From Ramlibacter lithotrophicus (GTDB lineage Bacteria; Pseudomonadota; Gammaproteobacteria; Burkholderiales; Burkholderiaceae_C): 64,000 bases of DNA. Every line of letters begins with the position of its first letter. The stretch's first letter is position 1. The position numbers and the translations under genes were made by a program. The DNA lies in NCBI RefSeq assembly GCF_012184415.1, contig NZ_VTOX01000001.1, positions 558,001 to 622,000 on the forward strand, written 5' to 3'. Below are positions 10,038 through 19,923 of the stretch, one piece after another. The notes under the pieces were generated by a model. That model made no database searches. It worked only from the letters and a program-made list of their open reading frames with translations, and had not been told where the DNA came from.

Positions 10038-11258
10038 TTGCCGCTCGCCCCCACGACCTCCTCGGAGACCGCCCGGCCGCCCCCGCTGCCGCCGGTGCTG
10101 TGGGCCCTGCTCTTCGGCAACTTCGTGATCGCCACCGGCGTGATGATCGTGGGTGGCGTGCTGAGCGAGATCGCCGTGGGCCTGCGCATTCCGGTGCCGA
10201 CCGCGGGCCAGCTGATCGCGGCCGGCGCGCTCCTCATGTGCGTCAGCGCGCCGCTGCTGGCGGCGGTGGTCGCCGGGTGGGACCGCCGGCGCCTGCTGGC
10301 GCTGTCGCTGGTCTGGTACGGCGTGCTGCACCTGGCTTGCAGCCTGGCGCCGAGCTTCGCGGCGCTGCTGCCCTTGCGCGTGCTGGCGATGATCGCGCCC
10401 GCCGTCTTCACGCCGCAAGCCGCGGCCTGCATCGGGCTGCTGGTGCCGGCCGAGCAGCGCGGGCGCGGGATCACCTTCGTCTTTCTCGGCTGGTCGATCG
10501 CCTCGGTGCTCGGGATGCCGCTGGGCGCGTTCGTCGGCGGTACCTTCGGCTGGGCGAGCGCGTTCGTCCTGGTCGGCGTTTTGAGCCTGGCCGGCGCAGC
10601 CTGGGTCTGGCGCGCCATGCCCGACGGCGTCAGGCCACCCGCGCTCTCGCGCGCCGCCTGGTCGGCGACGCTCGGCTCGGCGCCGCTGATGATGTCCGTG
10701 GGCGTCACCGTCCTGTATGCGGCCGGCCAGTTCGTGCTGTCCTCGTACCTGGCCCCGTACTTCCGGCAGAAGCTCGGCGTCACCGCGGGCGAGCTGGGCC
10801 TGATCCTGGCCTGGTTCGGCGCCTTCGGCTTTCTCGGCAACATGCTGATGTCGCGGCACGTCGACCGCATCGGCGCCGACCGCGCCGTGCTGCTCGGCAT
10901 CGCTTCGATGGCGGTGAGCTTCGCCGTTTGGCCATTGGGCACCAGCATCGTGCTGGCCGCCATCGTCATCGTTCCCTGGGCGCTGGGCTGCTTCGCGACC
11001 AATTCGGCCCAGCAGGCGCGGCTGGTCGGCATCGCGCCCGGACTCGCCGCCGGCTCCATCGCCCTCAACAGCTCCGCGATGTACGCCGGCCAGGCGATGG
11101 GTGCGGCCGGCGGCGGCTGGCTGATCGTGAACACCGGGAACATGGACACGCTGCACTGGGTCGGCTTCGCCACCTTGCTGCTGGCGGCCGCTGGCAGCGC
11201 GTGGGCATCGCGGCTGCAGGAGGCCAGCGCGCGGGCAGGGACGGCGGCTCCGGGATAA
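10038..11258 (+). CDS. MFS transporter
   Basis: The 406-residue protein has about 12 hydrophobic segments typical of the major facilitator superfamily, starting with VLWALLFGNFVIATGVMIVGG. The region after helix 2 reads WDRRRLLALSLVWYG, the family A-loop. It resembles DHA1-type drug or arabinose efflux permeases of the YdhP/AraJ group, so export of a small organic compound is likely; the substrate is unknown. The start is a TTG at 10038, chosen because it gives a normal N-terminus; it has no strong ribosome-binding site. Confidence 0.82.
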   Translation: MPLAPTTSSETARPPPLPPVLWALLFGNFVIATGVMIVGGVLSEIAVGLRIPVPTAGQLIAAGALLMCVSAPLLAAVVAGWDRRRLLALSLVWYGVLHLACSLAPSFAALLPLRVLAMIAPAVFTPQAAACIGLLVPAEQRGRGITFVFLGWSIASVLGMPLGAFVGGTFGWASAFVLVGVLSLAGAAWVWRAMPDGVRPPALSRAAWSATLGSAPLMMSVGVTVLYAAGQFVLSSYLAPYFRQKLGVTAGELGLILAWFGAFGFLGNMLMSRHVDRIGADRAVLLGIASMAVSFAVWPLGTSIVLAAIVIVPWALGCFATNSAQQARLVGIAPGLAAGSIALNSSAMYAGQAMGAAGGGWLIVNTGNMDTLHWVGFATLLLAAAGSAWASRLQEASARAGTAAPG

Positions 11259-11265
11259 TCCGCGC

Positions 11266-12786
11266 ATGAGTCTTCCCTTCGACACCGTGGGCGTCGCCGG
11301 CGCCGGGGCCATGGGCCGCGGCATTGCCCAGATGTGCGTGCAGGCCGGCAGCACCGTGAAGCTGTACGACACGCAGGCGGCCGCCGCGAGCCGTGCGCGC
11401 GACGAGATCTGCAGCCAGTGGGACCGCATGGTCGACAAGGGCCGCCTGGACGCAGCAGCAGCGGCCGCGAACAAGGAGCGACTGCAGCTGGTCGACGGGC
11501 TGGCCGGCTTTGCCGGCTGCGGCCTCGTGATCGAGGCCATCGTCGAGCGGCTCGACGTCAAGAAGACGTTCTTCGCCGAGGTGGAGCGCATCGTCCAGCC
11601 GCAGGCCGTGCTGGCCACCAATACCTCGTCGCTGTCGGTGACGGCGATTGCCGCCGGACTGCAGCGGCCGCAGCAGGTTGCGGGCTACCACTTCTTCAAC
11701 CCGGTGCCGCTGATGAAGGTGGTGGAGGTCGTGGCCGGCCTCAAGACCGATCCGGCCGTCGCCGACGCCCTCATGCGCTACACGCGGGCGATGGGGCACA
11801 CGCCGGTCCGGGCGCAGGACACGCCGGGCTTCATCGTCAACCACGCCGGCCGGGCCTACGGCACCGAGGCGCTGCGGATCGTGGGCGAAGGGGTCGCCGA
11901 TTTCGCGACCGTGGACCGCATCCTGAAGGACCAGGTCGGCTTCAAGCTGGGCCCGTTCGAGCTGCTGGACCTCACCGGGCTGGACGTCTCGCATCCGGTG
12001 ATGGAGTCGATCTACCACCAGTACTTCGAGGAGCCGCGCTACCGCCCCAGCGTCATCGCGGCCCAGCGCGCCGCCGGCGGCGTCATCGGGCGCAAGGCGG
12101 GCGAAGGGTTCTACCGCTACGTGGATGGCAAGGCGCAGGTGCCGGCGGAGGCGCCGGTGCCCACCGTGGCCGAACTGCCGCCGGTGTGGGTCTCGACGCG
12201 CGCGGCGCGCCGCTCCGAGCTGTACCAGCTGCTCAAGGACCTCGGCGCGAAGATCGAGACCGGCCAGTCGCCTTCGCTGCAGGCGCTGACCCTGGTCGCC
12301 CCGCTCGGCTTCGACGTGACGACGGTGGCCGTGGTGGAACGGCTGGACCCGGCGCGGACCATCGGCATCGACATGCTGGTGGAGGACAGTGCGACGAAAC
12401 GCCGCGTGCTCGCCACCAATCCGGCCACCCGCAGCGACATGCGCGATGCGGCGCACGCACTGTTCGCGCGCGACGGCAAGGCGGTGAGCGTGATCCGCGA
12501 TTCGGGCGGCTTCGTGACGCAGCGCGTGGTCGCGGCGATCGTGAACATCGCCGCCGACATCTGCCAGCAGCGCATCTGCAGCCCGAAGGACCTGGAGACG
12601 GCCGTGACGCTGGGGCTCGGTTACCCGCTCGGCCCGCTGGCGATGGGCGACCGCTGGGGCCCGGCCAACGTGCTGGAAGTACTGTTCAACCTGCAGACCG
12701 TCTACGGCGACCCGCGTTACCGTCCCAGCCCGTGGCTGCGCCGGCGCGGCGCGATCGGCCTGTCGCTGCTGCACGAGGAATCCTGA
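11266..12786 (+). CDS. 3-hydroxyacyl-CoA dehydrogenase (PaaH-like)
   Basis: This cytoplasmic enzyme oxidises 3-hydroxyacyl-CoA to 3-ketoacyl-CoA with NAD. The NAD-binding motif is GAGAMG (residues 12-17), followed by TNTSSLSVTAIA and YHFFNPVPLMKVVEVV, which holds the catalytic histidine. Two C-terminal helical dehydrogenase domains are present, the first around residues 190-285, the second ending in LGLGYPLGPLAMGDRWG. The 506-residue length and two-domain plan match PaaH/PaaC, the enzyme of phenylacetyl-CoA breakdown. No paaABCDE genes are nearby, so a general beta-oxidation role is possible. Confidence 0.9.
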   Translation: MSLPFDTVGVAGAGAMGRGIAQMCVQAGSTVKLYDTQAAAASRARDEICSQWDRMVDKGRLDAAAAAANKERLQLVDGLAGFAGCGLVIEAIVERLDVKKTFFAEVERIVQPQAVLATNTSSLSVTAIAAGLQRPQQVAGYHFFNPVPLMKVVEVVAGLKTDPAVADALMRYTRAMGHTPVRAQDTPGFIVNHAGRAYGTEALRIVGEGVADFATVDRILKDQVGFKLGPFELLDLTGLDVSHPVMESIYHQYFEEPRYRPSVIAAQRAAGGVIGRKAGEGFYRYVDGKAQVPAEAPVPTVAELPPVWVSTRAARRSELYQLLKDLGAKIETGQSPSLQALTLVAPLGFDVTTVAVVERLDPARTIGIDMLVEDSATKRRVLATNPATRSDMRDAAHALFARDGKAVSVIRDSGGFVTQRVVAAIVNIAADICQQRICSPKDLETAVTLGLGYPLGPLAMGDRWGPANVLEVLFNLQTVYGDPRYRPSPWLRRRGAIGLSLLHEES

Positions 12787-12834
12787 ACCCCAACGAGAGG
12801 ACGAGGCCGGCCCGAGCCGCCTCGTGACGCCGCC

Positions 12835-13614
12835 ATGCCCGCAGAACTCAAGAGCACGACCCACGGCCGCACCATGGTGCTGACCCTGAGCAACCCGGAA
12901 CACCGCAACGCGATGGGCCCGGAGGTCTACGCCGCCGGCGTGGAAGCCCTCAACGCGGCCGACCGCAGCGCCGAAGTGCGCAGTGTCGTGATCACCGGCG
13001 AAGGGCCATGGTTTTCGGCCGGCGGCAACCTGCAGCGGCTGCTGGCCAACCGGCAGCGCCCGCCCGAGGTGCAGGCCCAGAGCATCGAGGCGATGCACAG
13101 CTGGGTCGAGGCGATCCGCACCTTTCCCAAGCCGGTGATTGCCGCGGTCGAGGGCGCCGCCGCCGGCGCCGGCTTCTCGCTCGCGCTCGCCTGCGACCTC
13201 ATCGTGGCGGCCGAGGACGCGGTGTTCGCGATGGCGTACAGCAGCGTGGGACTGTCGCCGGACGGCGGCGCCACCTGGAGCCTCGCGCACGCCGTGCCGC
13301 GGCAACTGGCAACCGAACTGCTGATGGCCGGAGAGCGCCTGCCGGCCCGGCGCCTGCACGAGCTGGGCGTCGTGAACCGCGTGGTGCCGCACGGCGGTGC
13401 GCTCGCGGCTGCCCTGGAGATCGCCGGCAAGCTCAACGAGCGAGCGCCCAACGTGCTGGCCAGCATCAAGGAACTCATCAACGATGCGCCGGCGGCCACG
13501 CTGACGCGCCAGCTCGCGAGCGAACGCGACCAGTTCGTGCGCAACCTGCACCACCCCAACGGCGGCATCGGCATCGAAGCCTTCCTCGCCAGGCAGCCGC
13601 CGCGCTACGAGTAG
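12835..13614 (+). CDS. Enoyl-CoA hydratase/isomerase family protein
   Basis: The 259-residue protein has the crotonase fold: the oxyanion-hole pair is in FSAGGNLQ (about residues 60-67) and AAAGAGFSLALACD (about residues 106-119). At the second catalytic position it has an aspartate (GLSPDGGATW) in place of the glutamate of classical hydratases, as in PaaG-type isomerases. I recall close relatives annotated as alternative oxepin-CoA hydrolase. It follows the PaaH-like gene by 48 bp on the same strand, which fits a shared pathway. Confidence 0.85.
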   Translation: MPAELKSTTHGRTMVLTLSNPEHRNAMGPEVYAAGVEALNAADRSAEVRSVVITGEGPWFSAGGNLQRLLANRQRPPEVQAQSIEAMHSWVEAIRTFPKPVIAAVEGAAAGAGFSLALACDLIVAAEDAVFAMAYSSVGLSPDGGATWSLAHAVPRQLATELLMAGERLPARRLHELGVVNRVVPHGGALAAALEIAGKLNERAPNVLASIKELINDAPAATLTRQLASERDQFVRNLHHPNGGIGIEAFLARQPPRYE

Positions 13615-13698
13615 CACGCCCCCCGGGGCCAACCCGATTGAGCACGGCCGTCGCTCACGCGACAATGGCGGCGCGCGCAGTCACTGAAACGACAGATC

Positions 13699-14418
13699 AT
13701 GGATGACCCGATTCTTACCATCGACGAACGCGAGGCGATCAACTCCGGTCGCTGGTTTTCGTCACTGTCCCCTTCCCTGCGCCACGACATCCTCCGATGT
13801 GCCTACGTCAAACGTTACAAGGACGGCGACCTGATCGCCGCCCGCGGCGATCCGCCGGAGGAGTGGATCGCCTGCGCCAGGGGCGCGGTGCGCGTGAGCT
13901 CGACGTCGATCACCGGCAAGCAGGTGACGCTCACGTATGTGGAGCCGGGCATCTGGTTCGGCGACGTGGCGATCTTCGACGGGGACCGGCGCACGCACGA
14001 TGCGTATGCCCATGGCGACACCACCATGTTGTGCGTGGCGCGCGGCGACCTGCGCAAGATCCTCGGCCAGCACGTGGAACTGTACGAAGCGCTGTTGCGG
14101 CTGCACGCGCGGCGCATCCGCCAATTGTTCGGCCTGGTGGAGGACCTCAACACCTTGCCGCTGCGCTCGCGGCTGGCCAAGCAGCTGACTCACCTGGTCC
14201 GCAGCTACGGCGTGCCGTCACTGCAGGACGGCCAGGAAGTGCGCATCGGCCTGCAGCTGGCGCAGGAAGAACTGGCCCAGCTGCTGGGCGCGTCGCGGCA
14301 GCGCGTCAACCAGGAACTCAAGGCGATGGAGCGGGACAACGTGATCCGCATCGAGCCGGGTGGGCTGGTGGTGCGCAACCGCGAAGCACTGATGCGCATC
14401 ATCGAGACCGACAACTGA
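13699..14418 (+). CDS. Crp/Fnr family transcriptional regulator
   Basis: The 239-residue protein has a cyclic-nucleotide-binding-like beta-roll at the N-terminus (GDLIAARGDPPEEWIACARGAVRV, then GIWFGDVAIFDG), a long dimerisation helix, and a C-terminal winged helix with LAQEELAQLLGASRQRVNQELKAME. It lacks the N-terminal cysteine cluster of Fnr, so it is not an iron-sulfur oxygen sensor. It lies between the hydratase and the phosphotransferase/acyl-CoA dehydrogenase pair and may control them; no binding site was identified. Confidence 0.88.
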   Translation: MDDPILTIDEREAINSGRWFSSLSPSLRHDILRCAYVKRYKDGDLIAARGDPPEEWIACARGAVRVSSTSITGKQVTLTYVEPGIWFGDVAIFDGDRRTHDAYAHGDTTMLCVARGDLRKILGQHVELYEALLRLHARRIRQLFGLVEDLNTLPLRSRLAKQLTHLVRSYGVPSLQDGQEVRIGLQLAQEELAQLLGASRQRVNQELKAMERDNVIRIEPGGLVVRNREALMRIIETDN

Positions 14419-14425
14419 CCGCGGC

Positions 14426-15514
14426 ATGAGCAGTTCCTTCGACCACTTCGTGGGTACCAAACCGGTGGCCGGGGCCCATGCCTTCGACACGGCCGCCCTC
14501 GCCGGCTGGCTGTCGCGTCACCTGGAAGGCTTCGCCGGGCCGCTGTCGGTCGAGATGTTCAAGGGCGGCCAGTCCAACCCGACCTACAAGCTGGTGACGC
14601 CGCAGCGTCACTACGTCATGCGCGCCAAGCCCGGGCCGGTCGCGAAGCTGCTGCCGTCTGCGCATGCCATCGAGCGCGAATTCGCGGTGATGAGCGGCCT
14701 CGCCGGCACCGGCGTGCCGGTCCCGCGCATGTACTGCCTGTGCGACGACGAGGCCGTCATCGGCCGCGCCTTCTACGTCATGGAGTACATGGACGGCCGA
14801 GTGCTGTGGGACCAGGCGCTGCCCGGCATGACGGCGACCCAGCGCGGCGAGATCTACGACGAGATGAACCGCGTCATCGCGGCGCTGCACACCGTCAGGT
14901 TCGCCGAGCGCGGGCTTGCGAACTACGGCAAGCCGGGCAACTACCTGGAGCGCCAGATCGGCCGCTGGAGCCGCCAGTACCAGGCCTCCATCACCGATCC
15001 GATCCCGGAGATGGACCGCCTGATCGAGTGGCTCCCGGTGCACATCCCGCCGGCCGCGCGCGACGACAGCCTCGTGTCGGTCGTGCATGGCGACTATCGC
15101 CTCGACAACCTGATGTTCCATGCCACCGAGCCGCGCATCATCGCCGTGCTGGACTGGGAACTCTCTACGCTGGGCCATCCGCTGGCGGACTTCAGCTACC
15201 ACTGCATGTCGTGGAACATCCCGCACGGATCGTTCCGCGGCATCGGCGGCCTGGACCTGGGGGCGCTGGGCATCCCGGCCCAGGACGAGTACATCCGCCG
15301 CTACTGCGAGCGCACCGGCCTCACGACGGTGGCGGCGCTCAAGGCCGACTGGAACTTCTACATGGCCTACAACATGTTCCGCATCGCCGCGATCCTGCAG
15401 GGGATCGCCAGGCGCGTGGTGGACGGTACCGCCGCCAGCGCCGATGCGGTCAGCTCGGGCGCCAGCGCGCGGCCGATGGCCGAACTGGCCTGGCAATTCG
15501 CGCAACGCGCCTGA
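14426..15514 (+). CDS. Phosphotransferase family protein (APH fold)
   Basis: The 362-residue protein has an aminoglycoside-phosphotransferase-like kinase fold. The catalytic loop HGDYRLDNLMFH (near residue 216) and the metal-binding DWELSTLGHPLADFSY are present, and FKGGQSNPTYKL is the glycine-rich loop. Homologues are fused to or paired with acyl-CoA dehydrogenases of the ACAD10/11 type, which phosphorylate and process 4-hydroxyacyl-CoAs. Here the next gene, 28 bp on, is an acyl-CoA dehydrogenase, so a 4-hydroxy acid degradation role is likely. It starts eight bases after the regulator. Confidence 0.88.
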   Translation: MSSSFDHFVGTKPVAGAHAFDTAALAGWLSRHLEGFAGPLSVEMFKGGQSNPTYKLVTPQRHYVMRAKPGPVAKLLPSAHAIEREFAVMSGLAGTGVPVPRMYCLCDDEAVIGRAFYVMEYMDGRVLWDQALPGMTATQRGEIYDEMNRVIAALHTVRFAERGLANYGKPGNYLERQIGRWSRQYQASITDPIPEMDRLIEWLPVHIPPAARDDSLVSVVHGDYRLDNLMFHATEPRIIAVLDWELSTLGHPLADFSYHCMSWNIPHGSFRGIGGLDLGALGIPAQDEYIRRYCERTGLTTVAALKADWNFYMAYNMFRIAAILQGIARRVVDGTAASADAVSSGASARPMAELAWQFAQRA

Positions 15515-15542
15515 CCTCTTTCGTTGACACCAAGGACAAGCA

Positions 15543-16787
15543 ATGGAATTCGAGTACTCCGCCAAGACCCGCGAACTTCAGGCCAGGCTGCTGAAGTTCA
15601 TGGACGACCACATCTACCCGAACGAGCCGGTGGTCGCCCAGCAGCTGCAGGCGAATACCGAAGCCGGCAAGCGCTGGACGCCGATCCCGGTCATCGAGGA
15701 ACTCAAGCGCAAGGCGCGGCCGGCCGGCCTGTGGAACCTGTTCCTGCCGGTCGACAGCGCGAAGCACTCCGGCTACGAAGGCGCAGGCCTCACCAACCTC
15801 GAGTACGCGCCGCTGGCCGAGATCATGGGCCGCGTGCCATGGGCCAGCGAGGTCTTCAACTGCTCGGCCCCCGACACCGGCAACATGGAGACGATCGCCC
15901 GCTACGGTTCCGATGAGATCAAGGCGCGCTGGCTCAAGCCCCTGCTCGAAGGCGAGATCCGCTCGGCCTTCGCCATGACCGAGCCTGAAGTGGCCTCGTC
16001 GGACGCCACCAACATCTGCACCAGCATCAAGCGCGACGGCGACCATTACGTGATCAATGGCCACAAGTGGTGGACCTCGGGCGCGGCCGATCCGCGCTGC
16101 GCCGTCTTCATCACCATGGGCAAGACGGACCCGGACGCGCCCAAGCACTCGCAGCAGAGCATGATCATCGTTCCCGCCGACACGCCCGGCCTGCGCATCG
16201 TGCGCCCGCTGACGGTGTTCGGCTACGACGACGCGCCGCACGGCCACGCCGAGATGTACTTCGAGAACGTGCGCGTGCCGGCCGACAACATCCTGCTCGG
16301 CGAAGGCCGCGGCTTCGAGATCGCGCAGGGCCGCCTCGGCCCCGGACGCATCCACCACTGCATGCGCCTGATCGGCGTGGCCGAGCGCGCGCTGGAGCTG
16401 ATGTGCCGCCGTTCGCTGTCGCGCGTCGCGTTCGGCAAGCCGGTCGCGCTGCAGGGCGTGACGCAGGAGCGCATCGCCGAAGCCCGCTGCAAGATCGACA
16501 TGGCGCGCCTGCTGACGCTGCGCGCCGCGTGGCTGATGGACACGGCGGGCAACAAGGTCGCCAAGACCGACATCGCCATGATCAAGGTGGTGGCGCCGAA
16601 CATGGCCTGCCAGGTGATCGACTGGGCGATGCAGGCCCACGGCGGCGGCGGCGTCAGCGGCGACTTTCCGCTGGCCAACGCCTACGCCCACGCCCGCACG
16701 CTGCGTTTCGCCGACGGCCCGGACGAGGTGCACCGCGCCGCCATCGCGAAGTGGGAGCTGGGCAAGTACGGGATGCCGGCGCGCTGA
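15543..16787 (+). CDS. Acyl-CoA dehydrogenase (ACAD10/11-like)
   Basis: The 414-residue flavoprotein has the N-terminal helical domain, the middle sheet domain with [17 protein letters not shown] and HKWWTSGA, and the C-terminal domain with [34 protein letters not shown]. The tail [19 protein letters not shown] is typical of ACAD10/11-like enzymes. With the upstream kinase-fold gene it probably forms the two-step route that turns 4-hydroxyacyl-CoA into an enoyl-CoA via a phosphorylated intermediate. A ribosome-binding site AAGGACAAGC precedes the ATG. Confidence 0.9.
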   Translation: MEFEYSAKTRELQARLLKFMDDHIYPNEPVVAQQLQANTEAGKRWTPIPVIEELKRKARPAGLWNLFLPVDSAKHSGYEGAGLTNLEYAPLAEIMGRVPWASEVFNCSAPDTGNMETIARYGSDEIKARWLKPLLEGEIRSAFAMTEPEVASSDATNICTSIKRDGDHYVINGHKWWTSGAADPRCAVFITMGKTDPDAPKHSQQSMIIVPADTPGLRIVRPLTVFGYDDAPHGHAEMYFENVRVPADNILLGEGRGFEIAQGRLGPGRIHHCMRLIGVAERALELMCRRSLSRVAFGKPVALQGVTQERIAEARCKIDMARLLTLRAAWLMDTAGNKVAKTDIAMIKVVAPNMACQVIDWAMQAHGGGGVSGDFPLANAYAHARTLRFADGPDEVHRAAIAKWELGKYGMPAR

Positions 16788-16820
16788 GGGGCGCGGCCGA
16801 CGGGCCGCAATCGCCGCGGC

Positions 16821-17525
16821 CTATTCGAGCGCGACGTCGACCGGCGTGCGCAGCGCGGACTCGCAGGCGCTGGTGAAGACCAGCGCGGCGTGCTGCAGCG
16901 TGGGCAGGTTCGCCGGCCGGTATTCCATCCGCAGGTAGGCGCGGCCGCGCAGCAGCAGCAGCGTGAACGGCACTTGCGACGACGGGCCGGGCGCCGGCCA
17001 GTCCAGCAATTGCCGCGCGAGCGCCGCGTTGACCCACGCCAGCGCCGTTTCGCGCCGTTCGGCCACGACCGCGTAACGGTCCCAGAAGGCGGCCGGCGGC
17101 CCTTCCCAGGCGAACTCGTCGAACATCGCGAGCCAGCGCACTTCCTGCGGGAGGCTGCCGTCGATCCCGGTCCGCACCTGGTCGGTCGACTGTTCGAAGG
17201 CCTTGCTTTCCAGGGCTTCCTTGAGCGAACGGTTCATCACCATCGCGGCCACGTCTTCCGGCAGCGCGAGATCGGCCCGGGCCCGCAGTTCCTCGCCCAC
17301 TACGTAGTCGCGCGTGGGCTTGCCGCGTTCCAGGCGCCAGCGCCGGCCCAACACCTCGCCTTCCAGCCTGGCGCCGCCGGCGCCATCGGCCGCGAACGAC
17401 ATCCCGTGCGTAGACGCCCACTCCGACACCGGCGCGTCGGCCGCCTCGGATGCGCGCGCGCGGGCCGCGCGGGCCGCCGCCGACGGCGCGGTCCTGGCCA
17501 AGGCCTTCCTGATCCGGTCGAACAT
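16821..17525 (-). CDS. Conserved hypothetical protein
   Basis: The 234-residue protein is not recognised. It starts at MFDRIRKALARTAP after a GGAGG-like site and has an alanine/arginine-rich N-terminal helix, then a mixed alpha/beta body containing EWASTHGMSF, LRMEYRPANLPTLQHAAL and ending in a short acidic tail. There is no signal peptide or membrane helix. The longer reading frame to 17636 would extend into the promoter of the divergent glutathione transferase and is rejected. Confidence 0.7.
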   Translation of the reverse strand: MFDRIRKALARTAPSAAARAARARASEAADAPVSEWASTHGMSFAADGAGGARLEGEVLGRRWRLERGKPTRDYVVGEELRARADLALPEDVAAMVMNRSLKEALESKAFEQSTDQVRTGIDGSLPQEVRWLAMFDEFAWEGPPAAFWDRYAVVAERRETALAWVNAALARQLLDWPAPGPSSQVPFTLLLLRGRAYLRMEYRPANLPTLQHAALVFTSACESALRTPVDVALE

Positions 17526-17588
17526 GGCGTCCTCCGTGCCTGGCAAAAGTGGCATTATTGATTCAAACAACGACGAGGACACCATCCG

Positions 17589-18281
17589 ATGATCGACGTC
17601 TTTTCCTGGCCCACGCCCAACGGACACAAGGTCCACATCATGCTGGAGGAATGCGGGCTCGCGTACCGCGCGATCCCCGTCAACATCGGCGCCGGCGACC
17701 AGTTCAGGCCGGAGTTCCTGGCAATCAGCCCCAACAACAAGATCCCGGCGATCACCGATCCCGACGGACCCGGCGGCCGGCCGATCTCGCTGTTCGAATC
17801 AGGTGCCATCCTGGTCTATCTCGCGGGCAAGACCGGCCGCTTCCTGCCGGCCGGCGACCGCGAGAAGTACGAGGTGCTGCAATGGCTGATGTTCCAGATG
17901 GGCGGGGTCGGGCCGATGCTGGGGCAGGCGCACCACTTCCGGATCTATGCACCGGAGAAGATCGAATACGCGATCAACCGCTACACCAACGAGGCGAAAC
18001 GGCTGTACGGCGTGATCGACAAGCGCCTGTCGCAAAGCCCGTGGCTGGGCGGGCGCGAGTACTCGATCGCCGACATCGCCACCTTCCCCTGGCTGCGCAG
18101 CTGGGAGAACCAGGGCATCGTGCTGGCGGACTATCCGCACCTGAAGGCCTGGTTCGAGCGGATCGCCGAGCGCCCCGCCGTGCAGCGCGGGGTCAAGGTG
18201 ATGGCCGAACTGCGCAAGCCGATCCGCGACGAGAAGGAAAAGGAGATCCTGTTCGGCAAGGCGCAGTACGAGCGCCGCTGA
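17589..18281 (+). CDS. Glutathione S-transferase, YfcG/YghU-like
   Basis: The 230-residue protein has a thioredoxin-like N-terminal domain (IDVFSWPTPNGHKVHIMLEE, then NNKIPAI and LFESGAILVYLA) and an all-helical C-terminal domain with YSIADIATFPWL. The threonine/asparagine start of helix 1 (PTPNGHK) is typical of the Nu-class enzymes YfcG and YghU, which reduce disulfides or peroxides with glutathione. It ends three bases before the convergent acyl-CoA synthetase. Confidence 0.9.
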   Translation: MIDVFSWPTPNGHKVHIMLEECGLAYRAIPVNIGAGDQFRPEFLAISPNNKIPAITDPDGPGGRPISLFESGAILVYLAGKTGRFLPAGDREKYEVLQWLMFQMGGVGPMLGQAHHFRIYAPEKIEYAINRYTNEAKRLYGVIDKRLSQSPWLGGREYSIADIATFPWLRSWENQGIVLADYPHLKAWFERIAERPAVQRGVKVMAELRKPIRDEKEKEILFGKAQYERR

Positions 18282-18284
18282 GGA

Positions 18285-19898
18285 TCAGCCCTGGGTGGCC
18301 AGCGCGTCGCGCAGCACCCGCTTCATCAGCTTGCCGTTCGCGTTGCGCGGCAGCGGCGTGTCCGACCAGGTGAACGTCTCCGGCACCTTGTAGTCCGCGA
18401 GCTGCGCGGCGCAATGCGCGCGCAGCGCGCCCTCGTCCGGCGCCACGCCTGGAGCGTGCAGCACCGCGTGCACCCGCTCGCCGAGCACCGGGCACGGGCG
18501 GGCGATCACCGCCGCCTCCAGCACGCCGGGCCACGACATCAGCACGTTCTCGACTTCGATCGAGAAGATCTTGTAGCCGCCGCGGTTGATCATGTCCTTC
18601 TTGCGGTCGCCCACGTGGACATAGCCGCCCGCGTCGATCCAGCCGAGGTCGCCCGAGTGCCAGTAGCCGGCCGTGAACGACGCCGCGGTGGCCTGCGGGT
18701 TGTCCCAGTAACCGGGCACGACCATCGGCCCGGCGATCCACAGCTCCCCCGTTTCGCCGCGCGGGAGCTCGACGCCCTGCTCGTCCATGACCAGCACGTC
18801 GGCCGCGGGCAGGACGACGCCGACACTGGCCAGATGGGCCGCGGTGTCGCCCATCGGCATCATGGTGGTGGGCGACGTGGTCTCGGTCGCGCCGTAGGCG
18901 TTCAGCAGCGTCAGGCCCGGCACGCGACGCGCGATCTCCTCGATGCTGGCGAGCGGCATCGGCGCGCCGCCGTAGCCGCCGATGCGCCACTGCGGCAGCC
19001 GCGCGTCGGCGAACGCAGGATGGCGCAGGCACAGGTTGTACATGGCCGGCACCATCAACGTGTGGGTGATCCGCTCGCGCTGGAGCAGCGCGATGAAGCT
19101 CTCGGCCTTGAACTCCGCAACGACGACGGTGGCGCCGCCCGCTCGCCACATGCTCGCGATGACGGCGATCAGCCCCGTCACGTGGCTGGCCGGCACGGCC
19201 AGGGCCGAGCGATCGGCAGCCCCCAGCTTCATGCACGCCTCGAAATGCATCGCCGAATGCACGATGTTCAGGTGCGTGAGCATCGCGCCTTTGGGGTTGC
19301 CGGTCGTGCCGGACGTGTAGAGGATCACCGCGACGTCGGTCTCGGCGCCCTGGTGCGGCGGACTGACCTCGTCGGCCGCGCCCGGGAGCTCGTCCCATGC
19401 CAGCCAGCCGGCAGTGGGCACGGCTCCGATGCTGACCCGCAGCCTCAGCGCCGGCGCTTCGGCGGCCTCGGGCACGCGATCGGCCAGCGCCGCGTCGGCG
19501 ACGATTCCTGCCGCGCCGCATTGGCGCGCGATGTGCGCGAGCCCCGGCCGCTGCTCCCTGGTGCCGACCGGGACGGCGATCGCGCCCAGGCGCTGCAGCG
19601 CCAGCAGCGTGAACAGGAACTCGGCGCGGTTGCCGATGAACATGACGACGCGGTCGCCGGCCCCGATGCCGCGGGCGGACAGTCCCACGGCCAGCCGCGC
19701 TGCCACGCCCTCGCACTGCGCATAGGTCCAGCGCCGGTCGCCGCAGACGACGGCTTCGGCATCGGGCGCCCTCGCCGCGGAGGCCTCGAACATGGCGTGG
19801 AAGCTGGGCGGCCGGCCAGCGAAGCAGCGCACGATGCGGTCACCGAACAGCGCTTCGCGCCGCATCGTCGGTACCGGGTATTCCTGCCAGTGGTTCAT
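18285..19898 (-). CDS. Class I adenylate-forming acyl-CoA synthetase
   Basis: The enzyme activates a carboxylic acid with ATP and CoA. The 537-residue protein has the phosphate-binding loop ILYTSGTTGNPKGAML (about residues 190-205), the AMP-binding LLNAYGATETTSP, the hinge GDRKKDMINRGGYKI and the catalytic lysine near the C-terminus in NANGKLMKRVL. It is followed on the same strand by a Liv-type ABC transporter, so an imported acid may be its substrate. The acid itself cannot be read from the sequence. Confidence 0.9.
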   Translation of the reverse strand: MNHWQEYPVPTMRREALFGDRIVRCFAGRPPSFHAMFEASAARAPDAEAVVCGDRRWTYAQCEGVAARLAVGLSARGIGAGDRVVMFIGNRAEFLFTLLALQRLGAIAVPVGTREQRPGLAHIARQCGAAGIVADAALADRVPEAAEAPALRLRVSIGAVPTAGWLAWDELPGAADEVSPPHQGAETDVAVILYTSGTTGNPKGAMLTHLNIVHSAMHFEACMKLGAADRSALAVPASHVTGLIAVIASMWRAGGATVVVAEFKAESFIALLQRERITHTLMVPAMYNLCLRHPAFADARLPQWRIGGYGGAPMPLASIEEIARRVPGLTLLNAYGATETTSPTTMMPMGDTAAHLASVGVVLPAADVLVMDEQGVELPRGETGELWIAGPMVVPGYWDNPQATAASFTAGYWHSGDLGWIDAGGYVHVGDRKKDMINRGGYKIFSIEVENVLMSWPGVLEAAVIARPCPVLGERVHAVLHAPGVAPDEGALRAHCAAQLADYKVPETFTWSDTPLPRNANGKLMKRVLRDALATQG

Positions 19899-19923
19899 CG
19901 GCGGCTCCTGCGGAAACAGGACA

